A DNA stretch of 63,342 bases from Pseudolysinimonas yzui (GTDB lineage Bacteria > Actinomycetota > Actinomycetes > Actinomycetales > Microbacteriaceae), in contig NZ_BNAI01000008.1 of assembly GCF_014653215.1 (NCBI RefSeq), positions 28,026 through 91,367 on the forward strand. Reading direction: 5' to 3'. Under the pieces are notes generated by a model. The model ran no database searches. It was not told the origin of the DNA and was given only the letters and a program-made list of their open reading frames with translations. The position numbers and the translations under genes were made by a program. Of the stretch, positions 52,541-61,950 are shown piece by piece; within the stretch, counting starts at the first letter, position 1, and every line of letters begins with the position of its first letter.

Positions 52541-52546
52541 TACAAT
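52541..52546 (+). promoter_or_regulatory. -10 element of the TetR gene
   Basis: TACAAT, nearly consensus, lies 31 bases before the start of the TetR frame; the -35 is poorly conserved. Confidence 0.45.
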
Positions 52547-52576
52547 CCGAAGCAGATCAGACTGAGGAGAATCCGA

Positions 52577-53236
52577 TTGGCACAAACACACCTGGAGGCT
52601 CCGCGGGTCGAGAGCACCGCGATCATCCGTAACGAGCCCGTGCAGGCGCGCAGCGCCGCACGGTTGACCGCGCTCCTCGACGCCGCCGCGAACGTCGTCC
52701 ACGAGATCGGCTACGAGCGACTCACCACTGCGATGGTCGCCGAGCGAGCCGGTGCATCGATCGGAACGGTCTACCGCTACTTCCCCGACCGCATCGCCGT
52801 CCTGCAGAGCCTCGCGGCCCGCAACGTCGAACGCACCAGCGACTCGACCTTCGCCGCCCTCATGGATCCCGCGCATCCGGACTGGTTCACCGCCCTCGGC
52901 GCCGTGTTCGACAACATCAAGGCCGCCTACCGCGACGAGCCCGGCTTCGCCTCGCTGCGCTACGGCGACGTGCTCGACCTGCGCCCCGCCACGGGGCGTC
53001 CCGCGATGCAGGGCTTCGCCGATCGCCTCTTCGATGCGCTGGTCAGCCGGTTCGGCCTCGACGGCTCCGACGCCGCGCGCCTGGCGTTCTCGGCGATGGT
53101 CGTGGCGACGGATGCTCTCACCGCCCGGGCGTTCACCAACGACCCGCAGGGCGACGAGGACTACCTGCTCGCCGGGGTCGCGACCGCGGCCGCGCTGATG
53201 GCACCGTTCTGGCCGACGCCCGCGAGCGCTGCTTAG
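52577..53236 (+). CDS. TetR-family regulator with TTG start
   Basis: 219 residues. The HTH is LTTAMVAERAGASIGTVYRYF (near 49-69); the rest is an all-helical ligand domain. TTG 52577 was taken as start because GAGGAGA lies 6 bases upstream. No divergent partner gene with an obvious operator is seen; a neighbouring target is not clear. It converges on the DedA gene with a 4-base overlap. Confidence 0.85.
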   Translation: MAQTHLEAPRVESTAIIRNEPVQARSAARLTALLDAAANVVHEIGYERLTTAMVAERAGASIGTVYRYFPDRIAVLQSLAARNVERTSDSTFAALMDPAHPDWFTALGAVFDNIKAAYRDEPGFASLRYGDVLDLRPATGRPAMQGFADRLFDALVSRFGLDGSDAARLAFSAMVVATDALTARAFTNDPQGDEDYLLAGVATAAALMAPFWPTPASAA

Positions 53237-53907
53237 TCGTCGTCCATCGTCATCGCGTCGCCGTCGCCGGGACGCTCCCAGTGACGCGACTCTGACCGTT
53301 CGATCAGCTTCTTGACCACGAAGACGCCGATCACGAACAGCACGACCGCGCCCACGAACAGGTACCCGGCGAAGTGCAGGGAGTTCGCGAGCTCTCGGTA
53401 CGACACGGCGGCGACCGATCCGAAGGTCACGTAGGCGAAGGCCCAGAGGACGCACGCCGGCGTGGTCCAGGCGATGAACCGGCGGTACGGCATGTTGCTC
53501 ATGCCGACGGTGACCGGTACGAGCGAATGCAGCACCGGCAGGAAGCGTGACACGAAGACGGCGATGCCGCCGCGCCGGTCGACGTAGTTGGCGGCGCGCT
53601 GCCAGTTGCGCACGCCGATGCGCGCCCCGAGGCGGGAGTCCCGGATCTTGGGCCCGAAGAACCGGCCGAGGGCGAAGCCGATGCTCTCGCCGCCGAGCGC
53701 TCCGACGATGACGGCGACCAGCAGCCCCGCGTACTGGATCGGGGTCTCGACGGCGGTCGCGGCGACGAGCACGATCGTGTCTCCCGGCACGATGAGTCCG
53801 ACGAGCAGCGACGTCTCGAGGAAGATCCCGAGCCCGGCGAGCAGGGTGCGCGCCAGCGGGTCGACGCTGCGCACGAGGTCGAGGACCCACAGCAGCACCT
53901 CGTTCAT
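53233..53907 (-). CDS. DedA-family membrane protein
   Basis: 224 residues, about five helices. LVGLIVPGDTIVLVA, GESIGFALGRFFG and the conserved FVSRFLPVLHSLVPVTVGMSNM block (with Arg and Pro) define the DedA/SNARE-associated family of lipid-flippase-like proteins. Two extra helices carry an acidic tail. ATG overlaps the pabC stop (ATGA), so it is co-transcribed with pabC, with no functional link. Confidence 0.88.
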   Translation of the reverse strand: MNEVLLWVLDLVRSVDPLARTLLAGLGIFLETSLLVGLIVPGDTIVLVAATAVETPIQYAGLLVAVIVGALGGESIGFALGRFFGPKIRDSRLGARIGVRNWQRAANYVDRRGGIAVFVSRFLPVLHSLVPVTVGMSNMPYRRFIAWTTPACVLWAFAYVTFGSVAAVSYRELANSLHFAGYLFVGAVVLFVIGVFVVKKLIERSESRHWERPGDGDAMTMDDD

Positions 53908-54707
53908 GCCGAGACCTCGACCCCCGGCAACGGGCGGCGGAGCGCGTCGAGGCGGCGTCGCCAGGCGTCGAGCCGCCCGGGCTCTTCCGCCACCGCGGGG
54001 CCGTCGATCCAGCGGGTGACGATCCGGATGCCGTGCAGTGCGTTGAGCGCCCACACCTCGCACCCCTCGAGATCTTCCGGCCGGGCCGACTCCCGCAGGA
54101 CGTCGACTCCGGTCGCCGTCGCCAGGGCGAGCACGCTGCGCAGCGTCACGCTGTCGATGCGCTCGATCGCGTCGTCGGGGATCGCGAGCGCGTCGCCCCG
54201 CCACCAGGCGAGGCAGGTCGTCGAGCCGTCGGCGATGAATCCGTCGGAGGTGAGGATGACGGCATCCCCGGCGCCCTTCTTCTGCACCGACGTGCGCAGC
54301 CGCACCATCGCCTCGAGGTCGGGACCCTTGAAGCGCGGGGCGCTGCGCGGATCGCGGCCGTGATGCGTGGCGAGCACGATCGAGCGTGAGCGTTCCGGCG
54401 CCTCCCGCAGCCGGAACAGCAACTGCGGGCGCAACAGCTGCGTGCGCAGCTCGACGCGGGGGAACCAGTCGCCGGTGCGCGGGATCGCGGCGATCGCGGC
54501 ATCCCAGAACGCTCCCGGGTCGAGTTGCAGGTACCGCCCGCGGGGGATGGAGGTCATGAACCGGGTGCGGTGCAGGTCGAGGGCGAGCACCGTGCCGTCG
54601 GTCGCCAGCCACGAGTCGGCGGCCTCGATCGACGCCGGCAGGATGTCGCAGTCGGTGCGAGGTTCCAGGATGCCGTCGTCCCACCGGAACGTGATGGCCG
54701 CGCTCAT
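53904..54707 (-). CDS. pabC: Aminotransferase class IV, probable aminodeoxychorismate lyase
   Basis: 267 residues. The PLP lysine is in FKGPD (near 135), and the phosphate-binding DGSTT-type loop (FIADGSTTCLAWW) follows. PabC turns aminodeoxychorismate into 4-aminobenzoate for folate; pabB starts 11 bp away on the other strand, which supports this role over branched-chain or D-amino-acid aminotransferase. The sequence is divergent from enteric PabC. Leaderless: TAGCCT 12 bases upstream. Confidence 0.75.
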   Translation of the reverse strand: MSAAITFRWDDGILEPRTDCDILPASIEAADSWLATDGTVLALDLHRTRFMTSIPRGRYLQLDPGAFWDAAIAAIPRTGDWFPRVELRTQLLRPQLLFRLREAPERSRSIVLATHHGRDPRSAPRFKGPDLEAMVRLRTSVQKKGAGDAVILTSDGFIADGSTTCLAWWRGDALAIPDDAIERIDSVTLRSVLALATATGVDVLRESARPEDLEGCEVWALNALHGIRIVTRWIDGPAVAEEPGRLDAWRRRLDALRRPLPGVEVSA

Positions 54708-54719
54708 AGGATCAGGCTA
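54707..54719. promoter_or_regulatory. Interlocked -10 elements of pabB and pabC
   Basis: Rightward TAGGAT (54707-54712) is 12 bases before pabB ATG 54719; leftward TAGCCT (54719-54714) is 12 bases before pabC ATG 54707. The T of each -10 is opposite the first base of the other gene's start codon. The 17-bp region CATAGGATCAGGCTATG carries both promoters and both starts, so the two polymerases cannot bind together. Confidence 0.65.
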
Positions 54720-56044
54720 TGCGTCGCCGACTGCTGCGCCACAACCTCGCCGGCCGGATCGACCCCGAGGCGGCGTTTCGTGCCCTCGCGACGGCGGGGG
54801 GCGACGTGTTCTGGCTCGACAGCGGCAGACACGGCGTGCACGTGCTCGGCTCGGGGGCGCGCGTTCTGCCCGAGCGTGGCGCGGTGTTCGACACCCTGCG
54901 CGCCGAGCTCGAGCGGGAGCCGATCGAGCTGTACCGGGCCTACCCGGGCTTCGACGGATTCCGCCTCGGCGTCGTCGGCTGGGTCGGCTACGAGGTGCGC
55001 GAGGAGACCACGGGCGTTGCGGTGACCCGGCACGACCGGCATCCCGAGGCGGCGTTCCTGCGGGTCGACCGGGCGCTGGCGATCGACGTCGAGGCCGGCA
55101 CCGCCGACCTCCTCGCGCTCGGCGACGAGTGGTCGGGCGAGCTCGCGGCATGGCGCGACGACCTCGTCGCCCGGCTCGCCGACCCGCCGGCCCCGTCTTC
55201 CCGTCCGCCGAGCGAGGCAGAGGTGCGGTGGCGCGACGACGAGGCGACGTACCTGGCGAATGTGCGGGCCTGCCTCGACGCGATCCGAGAGGGCGAGACC
55301 TACCAGATCTGCCTCACGACGATGGCGGAGGTCGACGGCTCGTTCGACGACATCGCCTCCTACCTGGCGTTGCGGGCGGCATCCTCGTCTCACCACGGCG
55401 GCTTCCTGCGCATCGCCGGAACCTCGCTGCTCTCCGCGTCGCCGGAGCGCTTTCTCGAAGTCGACGCCGAAGGACTCGTGCGCACCCGCCCGATCAAAGG
55501 CACCCGGCCCCGTGCCAGCGTGCAGGTCGCCGACGAGGAACTCGCCGCCGAACTGGAAGACAGCGAGAAGGAGCGCGCCGAGAACGTCATGATCGTCGAC
55601 CTCATGCGCAACGACCTCTCGAAGGTCTGCGAGCTCGGATCGGTCGCAGTCACCAGCCTGCTCGCGGTGGAGAGCTACCCCGCGGTGCACCAGCTGGTCT
55701 CCGAGGTCGAGGGGCGGCTGCGCCCCGGGCTCACCGCCGTGGATGCCCTCGCCGCCTGCTTCCCGGCAGGGTCGATGACGGGGGCGCCGAAGATCCGGGC
55801 GACGCAGATCCTCGACGCGCTCGAAGCCGGCCCCCGAGGTCTGTACGCGGGCTGCTTCGGGTTCTTCGGCTACGACGGGCAGGCCGACCTCGCGATGGTC
55901 ATCCGCTCGATCGTGATGGAGGCCGCGGGCGCCTCCGTCGGAGCGGGCGGCGGTATCACGACCCTGTCGATCCCCGACGAGGAGTACGCCGAAATGCGCC
56001 TCAAGGCCCGCGCCCCCCTCGCCGCCCTCCGCTCGCGGGCGTAG
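54719..56044 (+). CDS. pabB: Aminodeoxychorismate synthase component I
   Basis: 441 residues of the anthranilate synthase I/chorismate-binding family. RPIKGTRPR (near 260), [15 protein letters not shown] and [19 protein letters not shown] are the chorismate-binding hallmarks. With a glutamine amidotransferase (PabA, not in the window) it makes aminodeoxychorismate for folate. Anthranilate synthase is less likely because pabC is divergent next door and no trp genes are near. Leaderless start. Confidence 0.87.
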   Translation: MRRRLLRHNLAGRIDPEAAFRALATAGGDVFWLDSGRHGVHVLGSGARVLPERGAVFDTLRAELEREPIELYRAYPGFDGFRLGVVGWVGYEVREETTGVAVTRHDRHPEAAFLRVDRALAIDVEAGTADLLALGDEWSGELAAWRDDLVARLADPPAPSSRPPSEAEVRWRDDEATYLANVRACLDAIREGETYQICLTTMAEVDGSFDDIASYLALRAASSSHHGGFLRIAGTSLLSASPERFLEVDAEGLVRTRPIKGTRPRASVQVADEELAAELEDSEKERAENVMIVDLMRNDLSKVCELGSVAVTSLLAVESYPAVHQLVSEVEGRLRPGLTAVDALAACFPAGSMTGAPKIRATQILDALEAGPRGLYAGCFGFFGYDGQADLAMVIRSIVMEAAGASVGAGGGITTLSIPDEEYAEMRLKARAPLAALRSRA

Positions 56045-56147
56045 GGATCGTCGCGGGGATCACGGGATCGGGAACGCCAACCCTCGCCGAACGGTTGGCT
56101 ACGCTGGACGGGGCCGCAGGGCCCGATACGGAACGAAGAGGCAACGC

Positions 56148-58697
56148 GTGCAGCACGACGACCACGACCCCGAGAACGACTACGACATCCATCGGATTCA
56201 GGCCAAGTGGCTTCCCCGGTGGGAGGAGTCGAAGCTGTTCGAGGTCGCCGGCGTGCCCGACAGCAAGCCGCGCAAGTACATCCTCGACATGTTCCCGTAC
56301 CCGTCGGGCGACCTGCACATGGGTCACGCCGAGGCGTTCGCCTACGGCGACATCGTCGCCCGCTACTGGCGCCAGCAGGGGTTCAACGTGCTGCACCCGA
56401 TCGGCTGGGACTCGTTCGGGCTGCCCGCCGAGAACGCCGCGATCAAACGCGGTGTCGACCCGAGTAAGTGGACCTACGAGAACATCGCGCAGCAGAAGGC
56501 GTCGTTCATCCGCTACGGCGTGAGCTTCGACTGGAGCCGCGAACTGCACACCTCCGACCCCGAGTACTACCACTGGAACCAGTGGCTGTTCCTGACCCTG
56601 TACGAGAAGGGTCTTGCCTACCGCAAGGCGTCGTACGTCAACTGGGACCCGGTCGACCAGACCGTGCTCGCCAACGAGCAGGTGCTGCCCGACGGCACGT
56701 CGGAGCGTTCCGGCGCGGTCGTCGTGAAGAAGAAGCTCACCCAGTGGTACTTCAAGATCACCGACTACGCCGACCGGCTGCTCGACGACCTCAAGCAGCT
56801 CGAGGGCTCCTGGCCGAGCAAGGTCATCGCGATGCAGCGCAACTGGATCGGCCGGTCGACCGGTGCCGAAGTCGAGTTCGAGGTCGAAGGACGCGAGGCG
56901 AAGCTTCCCGTGTTCACGACCCGCCCCGACACGCTGTTCGGCGCGACCTTCATGGTCGTCGCCCCCGACTCCGACCTGGCCGCGGAGCTCGTCGCCGACA
57001 CGTCACCCGAGGTGCAGAAGGCGTTCGCCGCCTATCTCGAGCAGGTGCAGCGCTCCACCGAGATCGAACGGCAGGATGCCTCCCGCGAGAAGACCGGCGT
57101 CTTCCTCGACCGCTGGGCGATCAACCCGGTCAACGGGGAGCGGCTGCCGATCTGGGCCGCCGACTACGTGCTCGCCGACTACGGGCACGGCGGGATCATG
57201 GCCGTGCCGGCGCACGACCAGCGCGACCTCGACTTCGCCATCAGATTCGACCTGCCGGTGCGGGTCGTCATCGACACCAACGCCCCCGTCACCGGCGCGA
57301 TCCCGGTGATCACGCCCGAGATGCTCGAAGCCGGCGAGATCCCCGCGCTCGACCCGAAGGGCACCGGCGAGGCGCTGCACGGCGACGGCCGGCTGATCAA
57401 CTCGGGCCCGCTCGACGGGTTGAGCAAGACGAACGGTCAGCTCAGGATGATCGAGCTGCTCGAACAGAAGGGGGTCGGCCGAGCCGCGAAGACCTACCGG
57501 CTGCGCGACTGGCTCATCTCCCGGCAGCGCTTCTGGGGAACCCCGATCCCGATCCTGCACGCCGAAGACGGCTCGCTGCATCCCGTGCCGGAGTCGGAAC
57601 TGCCGCTGCGGTTGCCGTCCACGGAAGGCCTCGACCTCAAGCCGAAGGGCACGTCGCCGCTCGGCGCCGCCACCGAGTGGATGCAGGCGACGCTGCCCGA
57701 CGGGCGTCCGGCGCGCCGCGACCCCGACACGATGGACACCTTCGTCGACTCGTCGTGGTACTTCCTGCGCTTCCTCAACCCGAACGACCCGACGAAGGCC
57801 TTCGACCCCGCCGAGGCGGCCAAGTGGGCGCCGATCGACCAGTACGTCGGCGGAGTCGAGCACGCCATCCTGCACCTGCTCTATGCGCGCTTCATCACCA
57901 AGGTGCTGTTCGACCTCGGCTACATCGATTTCACCGAGCCGTTCACGGCCGTGCTCAACCAGGGCATGGTGCTGATGGACGGCTCGAAGATGTCGAAGTC
58001 GAAGGGCAACCTGGTCGAGTTCGCCGACGAGCTGGATGCGCACGGCGCCGACGCGCTGCGGCTCACGATGGCGTTCGCCGGCCCGCCGGAGGATGACATC
58101 GACTGGGGGGATGTCTCGCCCACCGGTGCCTCGAAGTTCCTGGCGCGTGCCTGGCGCATCTCCGGCGAGGTGACGTCGAAGCCCACCGTGGCGTGGAAGG
58201 GCGGCGACCGTGCCCTGCGCCGTGCGACGCACCAGCTGCTCGCCGACGCCCCCGGCCTGCTCGAAGCGTTCAAGTTCAACGTCGTCGTCGCGCGGCTCAT
58301 GGAATTGGTCAACCTGATCCGCAAGACGATCGATTCGGGTCCTGGCGCCGGCGATCCCGCCGTGCGCGAGGCGATCGAAGTCGTCGCCGTCGTCGTGTCG
58401 CTGTTCGCGCCGTTCACCGCCGAAGACATGTGGGAGCGCCTCGGCTACACCGACAGCGTCGCATTCGCCGGATTCCGCAAGGCCGACCCGACGCTGCTCG
58501 TCGAAGACCAGGTCACCGCGATCATCCAGGTCGACGGCAAGGTGCGCGACCGGCTCGAGGTGTCACCACTCATCGACTCGGGTGAGCTCGAGAAACTCGC
58601 TCGTGCCTCCGAGAACGTGGCGCGGGCGATCGGTGACAAGGAGATCGCGAACGTCATTGTGCGCGCTCCGCGGGTCGTGAACATCGCGACGAAGTAG
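56148..58697 (+). CDS. leuS: Leucyl-tRNA synthetase
   Basis: 849 residues. The class I HIGH motif is [10 protein letters not shown] (near 57) and KMSKS is [10 protein letters not shown] (near 614); the editing domain includes [19 protein letters not shown] (near 260). It charges tRNA-Leu and edits mischarged products. GTG 56148 has AGAGG upstream. A TACGCT -10 lies at 56100-56105, and no T-box or leader peptide is seen. Confidence 0.97.
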   Translation: MQHDDHDPENDYDIHRIQAKWLPRWEESKLFEVAGVPDSKPRKYILDMFPYPSGDLHMGHAEAFAYGDIVARYWRQQGFNVLHPIGWDSFGLPAENAAIKRGVDPSKWTYENIAQQKASFIRYGVSFDWSRELHTSDPEYYHWNQWLFLTLYEKGLAYRKASYVNWDPVDQTVLANEQVLPDGTSERSGAVVVKKKLTQWYFKITDYADRLLDDLKQLEGSWPSKVIAMQRNWIGRSTGAEVEFEVEGREAKLPVFTTRPDTLFGATFMVVAPDSDLAAELVADTSPEVQKAFAAYLEQVQRSTEIERQDASREKTGVFLDRWAINPVNGERLPIWAADYVLADYGHGGIMAVPAHDQRDLDFAIRFDLPVRVVIDTNAPVTGAIPVITPEMLEAGEIPALDPKGTGEALHGDGRLINSGPLDGLSKTNGQLRMIELLEQKGVGRAAKTYRLRDWLISRQRFWGTPIPILHAEDGSLHPVPESELPLRLPSTEGLDLKPKGTSPLGAATEWMQATLPDGRPARRDPDTMDTFVDSSWYFLRFLNPNDPTKAFDPAEAAKWAPIDQYVGGVEHAILHLLYARFITKVLFDLGYIDFTEPFTAVLNQGMVLMDGSKMSKSKGNLVEFADELDAHGADALRLTMAFAGPPEDDIDWGDVSPTGASKFLARAWRISGEVTSKPTVAWKGGDRALRRATHQLLADAPGLLEAFKFNVVVARLMELVNLIRKTIDSGPGAGDPAVREAIEVVAVVVSLFAPFTAEDMWERLGYTDSVAFAGFRKADPTLLVEDQVTAIIQVDGKVRDRLEVSPLIDSGELEKLARASENVARAIGDKEIANVIVRAPRVVNIATK

Positions 58698-58701
58698 GAC
58701 C

Positions 58702-59004
58702 TCAGAGCACCAGCACCACGACCGCTGCCGCAGCTGCCGCAGCCCCGAGCGCGCGACCGCGATCCAGCGCGACCGACGCGAGTCCGAATCCGAAGCTCGC
58801 GAGTGCGACCACGACGTGCAGCACCCACAGACCGTCCGCCTGGAGCTCTTCGTTGCTTGCCCACAACGGGTACGGGTCCTCGGGGTGGGGCGGCGGGACG
58901 GCAGCTCGCGCAGCCTGCTCCGCCACGTCAACGCCGACGGCCGCAACCGCCAAGGCCACGCTCGTCAACGCCATCCACCGCGAGCGGAACCAGCCCCGAT
59001 CCAT
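58702..59004 (-). CDS. Hypothetical membrane protein (100 residues)
   Basis: Three hydrophobic segments (about 12-30, 58-76 and 84-100) with a Pro-rich loop, and an Ala/Val C-terminus. No family known to me. ATG 59004 lies 12 bases after TAATCT, a leaderless arrangement supporting the gene. It converges on leuS. Confidence 0.65.
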   Translation of the reverse strand: MDRGWFRSRWMALTSVALAVAAVGVDVAEQAARAAVPPPHPEDPYPLWASNEELQADGLWVLHVVVALASFGFGLASVALDRGRALGAAAAAAAVVVLVL

Positions 59005-59010
59005 GGCGTG

Positions 59011-59016
59011 AGATTA
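59011..59016 (-). promoter_or_regulatory. -10 element of the 100-residue membrane protein gene
   Basis: TAATCT (59016-59011) lies 12 bases before ATG 59004. Confidence 0.5.
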
Positions 59017-59094
59017 CGCGTCCTCCACCGTCTGTTCCTGGGAGTCTCATCCCGCCCCGGGCTCGCACCGAACCGCTCGACGGGTGCTTCGGCC

Positions 59095-59100
59095 TAGCGT
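59095..59100 (+). promoter_or_regulatory. -10 element of comEA
   Basis: TAGCGT lies 12 bases before GTG 59107; leaderless start predicted for comEA-comEC. Confidence 0.5.
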
Positions 59101-59106
59101 CGCGGG

Positions 59107-59697
59107 GTGAGCGCGACTCCCGGACCCGACCCGCGCCGCGCCCGCGTGAGACGGCTGGCGGGCGTCGCGCTCACCCTCGTGCTGGCGGGGCTGGGTATCG
59201 CGGTGTTCGTGACCGCCGTCACCCCGCGCGGGTCGAGCACCGTGATCGCACCCGATGACGGCGCCACCGGGGTGCCGACCGCCGCGGTGATCTACGTGCA
59301 CATTCTCGGGCAGGTGGCGCGGCCGGGACTGTACGAGCTGCCCGACGGGGCGCGGGCGGTGGATGCGGTGGCGGCCGCGGGCGGGTTCACCGAGCAGGCG
59401 GATGCGGCGGGGCTCAATCTCGCCCGCTTCGTGAGCGACGGGGAGCAGATCGTGGTGCCCGCGATCGGGGAGGCGACGACAGCGGCCCCGGGCATCGCGG
59501 GCGACGGACGGGTCAACCTCAACACGGCGGATGCCGCGGCCCTCGACACGCTGCCCGGGGTGGGGCCGGCGACGGCGGCGAAGATCCTCGCCTGGCGGGA
59601 GGAGCACGGCCGCTTCGAGTCGGTCGAAGATCTGCTCGACGTCGGCGGCATCGGGGAAGCGAAGCTGGACGCCATCCGGGACCTGGTGACGGTGTGA
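59107..59697 (+). CDS. comEA: Helix-hairpin-helix DNA-binding protein ComEA
   Basis: 196 residues. One N-terminal membrane helix (about 18-38) precedes an SLBB domain (VYVHILGQVARPG-like) and a C-terminal double HhH: NLNTADAAALDTLPGVGPAT and FESVEDLLDVGGIGEAKLD. It is the DNA receptor of natural transformation machinery on the cell surface. Its stop overlaps comEC (GTGA). Competence in this organism is not otherwise shown. Confidence 0.9.
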   Translation: MSATPGPDPRRARVRRLAGVALTLVLAGLGIAVFVTAVTPRGSSTVIAPDDGATGVPTAAVIYVHILGQVARPGLYELPDGARAVDAVAAAGGFTEQADAAGLNLARFVSDGEQIVVPAIGEATTAAPGIAGDGRVNLNTADAAALDTLPGVGPATAAKILAWREEHGRFESVEDLLDVGGIGEAKLDAIRDLVTV

Positions 59698-61940
59698 GGC
59701 GGATGCCGCCCCGCCTGCGGTTGCTGCCCGCGGTGGTCGCGTGCTGGCTCGCTGCGGGAATCGTGATCGGGATGCCGGATGCCGCTCCGGCAGCGACCGT
59801 GGTCGCTGCGGTGGTCGCGGCCGGGCTCGCGATCGCGGCGCTCCCGGCGCGCATCCTCGTGCTGCCGGCGCTCGCGGCCGGGGCCGCGACGCTCGTGCTC
59901 GGAGCGGTCGCCCTCGCCGCACCGGCCCGCACCCCGACGGATCTCGCCGAGGCGGCGGACTCGGGGCGGTCGCTCGAGCTCGAGGTGACGGTCGGCGGGC
60001 GCGCCGACGAGGGGCGCTTCGCGGGCGTCGTCGCGGGAACCTCGGCACCCGTGCTCGTCTTCGCCGATCCCGGAACGGCCCCGCCGATCGGGGCGACGGT
60101 GGCCCTGCGTGCCGACCTCGCACTCACCGTCCCGGGGGAGGATGTCGCGTTCCTGCTGTTCCCACGCGGCGACGTCGAGCTGGTGCACGGGCCGCCGCCG
60201 CTGCTGGCGTGGGCGCACGACATCCGCACAGGCTTCCTCGACGCGAGCAGCGGGCTGCCCGAACCGGGCGGCGGGCTGCTGCCGGGGCTCGCGATCGGCG
60301 ACACCACGCGGGTGGCCGAGCCGCTCGACGCGGCGATGAAGGCGTCGAGCCTGAGCCACCTCACGGCGGTGTCGGGGGCGAACTGCGCGATCGTCGTCGG
60401 AGCCGTTCTCGCGGTCACCGCCCTCCTCGGCGCCGCACTGCCGGTCCGCCTCGGCGTCGCCGCGGTCGCGCTGCTCGGATTCGTCGTGCTCGTCACCCCC
60501 GAGCCGAGCGTGCTGCGCGCCGCCGTGATGGCGGGCCTCGCGCTCGCGGCCGTCGCCCTGGGGCGTCCGACGCTGGGGGTTCCGGTGCTGTGCGCCGCCG
60601 TCATCCTGCTGCTCATCGCCGACCCCTGGCTGTCGCGTTCCTACGGCTTCGCGCTTTCCGCCCTCGCGACGGCCGGGTTGCTGACGCTCGCGGGGCCGCT
60701 CGCGGTCGCACTGACGCGCGTGTTGCCCGGATGGCTCGCGACGGTGCTGAGCGTGCCCCTCGCCGCACAGCTCGCGTGCCAGCCCGTCATCCTGCTGCTC
60801 GACCCGTCGCTGCCGCTCTACGGGGTGCCGGCGAATCTGCTCGCCGCCCCGGCCGCACCGCTCGCGACGGTGCTCGGCCTCGTCGCGTGTCTGCTCGCCG
60901 GCGTGGCGCCGCCGCTCGGGGCGGCGGTCGCCTGGCTCGGCTGGCTGCCGGCATCCTGGGTCGCCGCGGTCGCGACGCTCTTCGCGGGCCTGCCGGGCGC
61001 CCGCGGGGTGTGGCCGGGCGGCCCGGGCGGGGTCGCGCTGCTCGTCGCTGTCGAGGTGGCTGCGCTGGTCGCCGTTCTGGGTGTCGGACGGCCGCGCCGT
61101 CTTGCCCGTGCGGTGAGCCTCGTCGCCCTCGTCGCCTACCTCGCGGCCGCGATCGGGGGAGCCGTCGTCACCCAGGTGAGCCGCCCGGTCGACTGGCAGT
61201 ACGCGATGTGCGACGTCGGGCAGGGTGATGCGACGCTCGTGCGCAGCGGGCAGGCGGTCGCCTTGATCGACCTCGGTCGCGATCCCGAGCTGCTGCGCGC
61301 CTGCCTCGCCGACCTCGGAATCGGTCGCCTCGACCTGGTCGTGCTCACCCATTTCGATCTCGACCACGTCGGCGGCGCGGCCGCCGTGCTGGATCGTGCC
61401 GATGTGGTGCTCACCGGGCGCCCGGCGGAGTCGGCCGACGACCGGCTTCTGGCGGAGTTCGCCGCCGCGGGGGCCCAGGTCAGCCCCGTCGACCGAGGCG
61501 ACCGCGGCACGCTCGGCTCTCTCGCCTGGGAGGCGCTCTGGCCCGCGCCCCGCGACGAGACCACGGGCAACCCGGCGAGTGTCGCATTGCACTGGACCTG
61601 CCCGAACGGGGGTGCCTGCCTCACCGCGGTGATGCTCGCCGACCTCGGCGAGGAAGCCCAGGCACGGATGGCGGGGGCCGTCGAGATCCCACAGGTGGAT
61701 GTCGTGAAGGTCTCCCACCATGGCTCGGCCGACCAGTCGGCGGGACTCTACGAACGGCTCGACGGCACTGTCGGGCTGATCGGCGTCGGTGCCGACAACG
61801 ACTACGGTCACCCCACAGAGGCGTTGCTCGGCATCCTCGCAGCGACGGGCACGACGGCGCTGCGCACCGACCTCGACGGCCTCATCCTCGTCGCCCCGGG
61901 AGACCGGCCGGGGGAGGTCGACGTCTGGACCTCCCGGTAA
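59694..61940 (+). CDS. comEC: ComEC/Rec2 DNA uptake channel with metallo-hydrolase domain
   Basis: 748 residues. The N-terminal third has a soluble domain, then the Competence membrane core (HLTAVSGANCAIVVG, near 220) with about nine helices, and the C-terminal metallo-beta-lactamase part with LTHFDLDHVGGAA (near 550) and VSHHGSADQS. It forms the transport channel for single-stranded DNA; the MBL domain may degrade the other strand. GTG 59694 overlaps comEA; ATG 59703 is also possible. Confidence 0.91.
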   Translation: MRRMPPRLRLLPAVVACWLAAGIVIGMPDAAPAATVVAAVVAAGLAIAALPARILVLPALAAGAATLVLGAVALAAPARTPTDLAEAADSGRSLELEVTVGGRADEGRFAGVVAGTSAPVLVFADPGTAPPIGATVALRADLALTVPGEDVAFLLFPRGDVELVHGPPPLLAWAHDIRTGFLDASSGLPEPGGGLLPGLAIGDTTRVAEPLDAAMKASSLSHLTAVSGANCAIVVGAVLAVTALLGAALPVRLGVAAVALLGFVVLVTPEPSVLRAAVMAGLALAAVALGRPTLGVPVLCAAVILLLIADPWLSRSYGFALSALATAGLLTLAGPLAVALTRVLPGWLATVLSVPLAAQLACQPVILLLDPSLPLYGVPANLLAAPAAPLATVLGLVACLLAGVAPPLGAAVAWLGWLPASWVAAVATLFAGLPGARGVWPGGPGGVALLVAVEVAALVAVLGVGRPRRLARAVSLVALVAYLAAAIGGAVVTQVSRPVDWQYAMCDVGQGDATLVRSGQAVALIDLGRDPELLRACLADLGIGRLDLVVLTHFDLDHVGGAAAVLDRADVVLTGRPAESADDRLLAEFAAAGAQVSPVDRGDRGTLGSLAWEALWPAPRDETTGNPASVALHWTCPNGGACLTAVMLADLGEEAQARMAGAVEIPQVDVVKVSHHGSADQSAGLYERLDGTVGLIGVGADNDYGHPTEALLGILAATGTTALRTDLDGLILVAPGDRPGEVDVWTSR

Positions 61941-61943
61941 CCT
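61938..61943 (+). promoter_or_regulatory. -10 element of holA
   Basis: TAACCT lies 13 bases before ATG 61951; it includes the comEC stop codon TAA. Confidence 0.45.
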
Positions 61944-61950
61944 GAACCCG

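Noticed and set aside
56045-56147. T-box or leader peptide before leuS
   Set aside because: No T-box core or Leu-rich reading frame is seen in the 103-base gap.
59292-61811. 839-codon leftward frame opposite comEA/comEC
   Set aside because: Composition is that of an antisense shadow in GC-rich DNA; comEC motifs on the other strand are clear.
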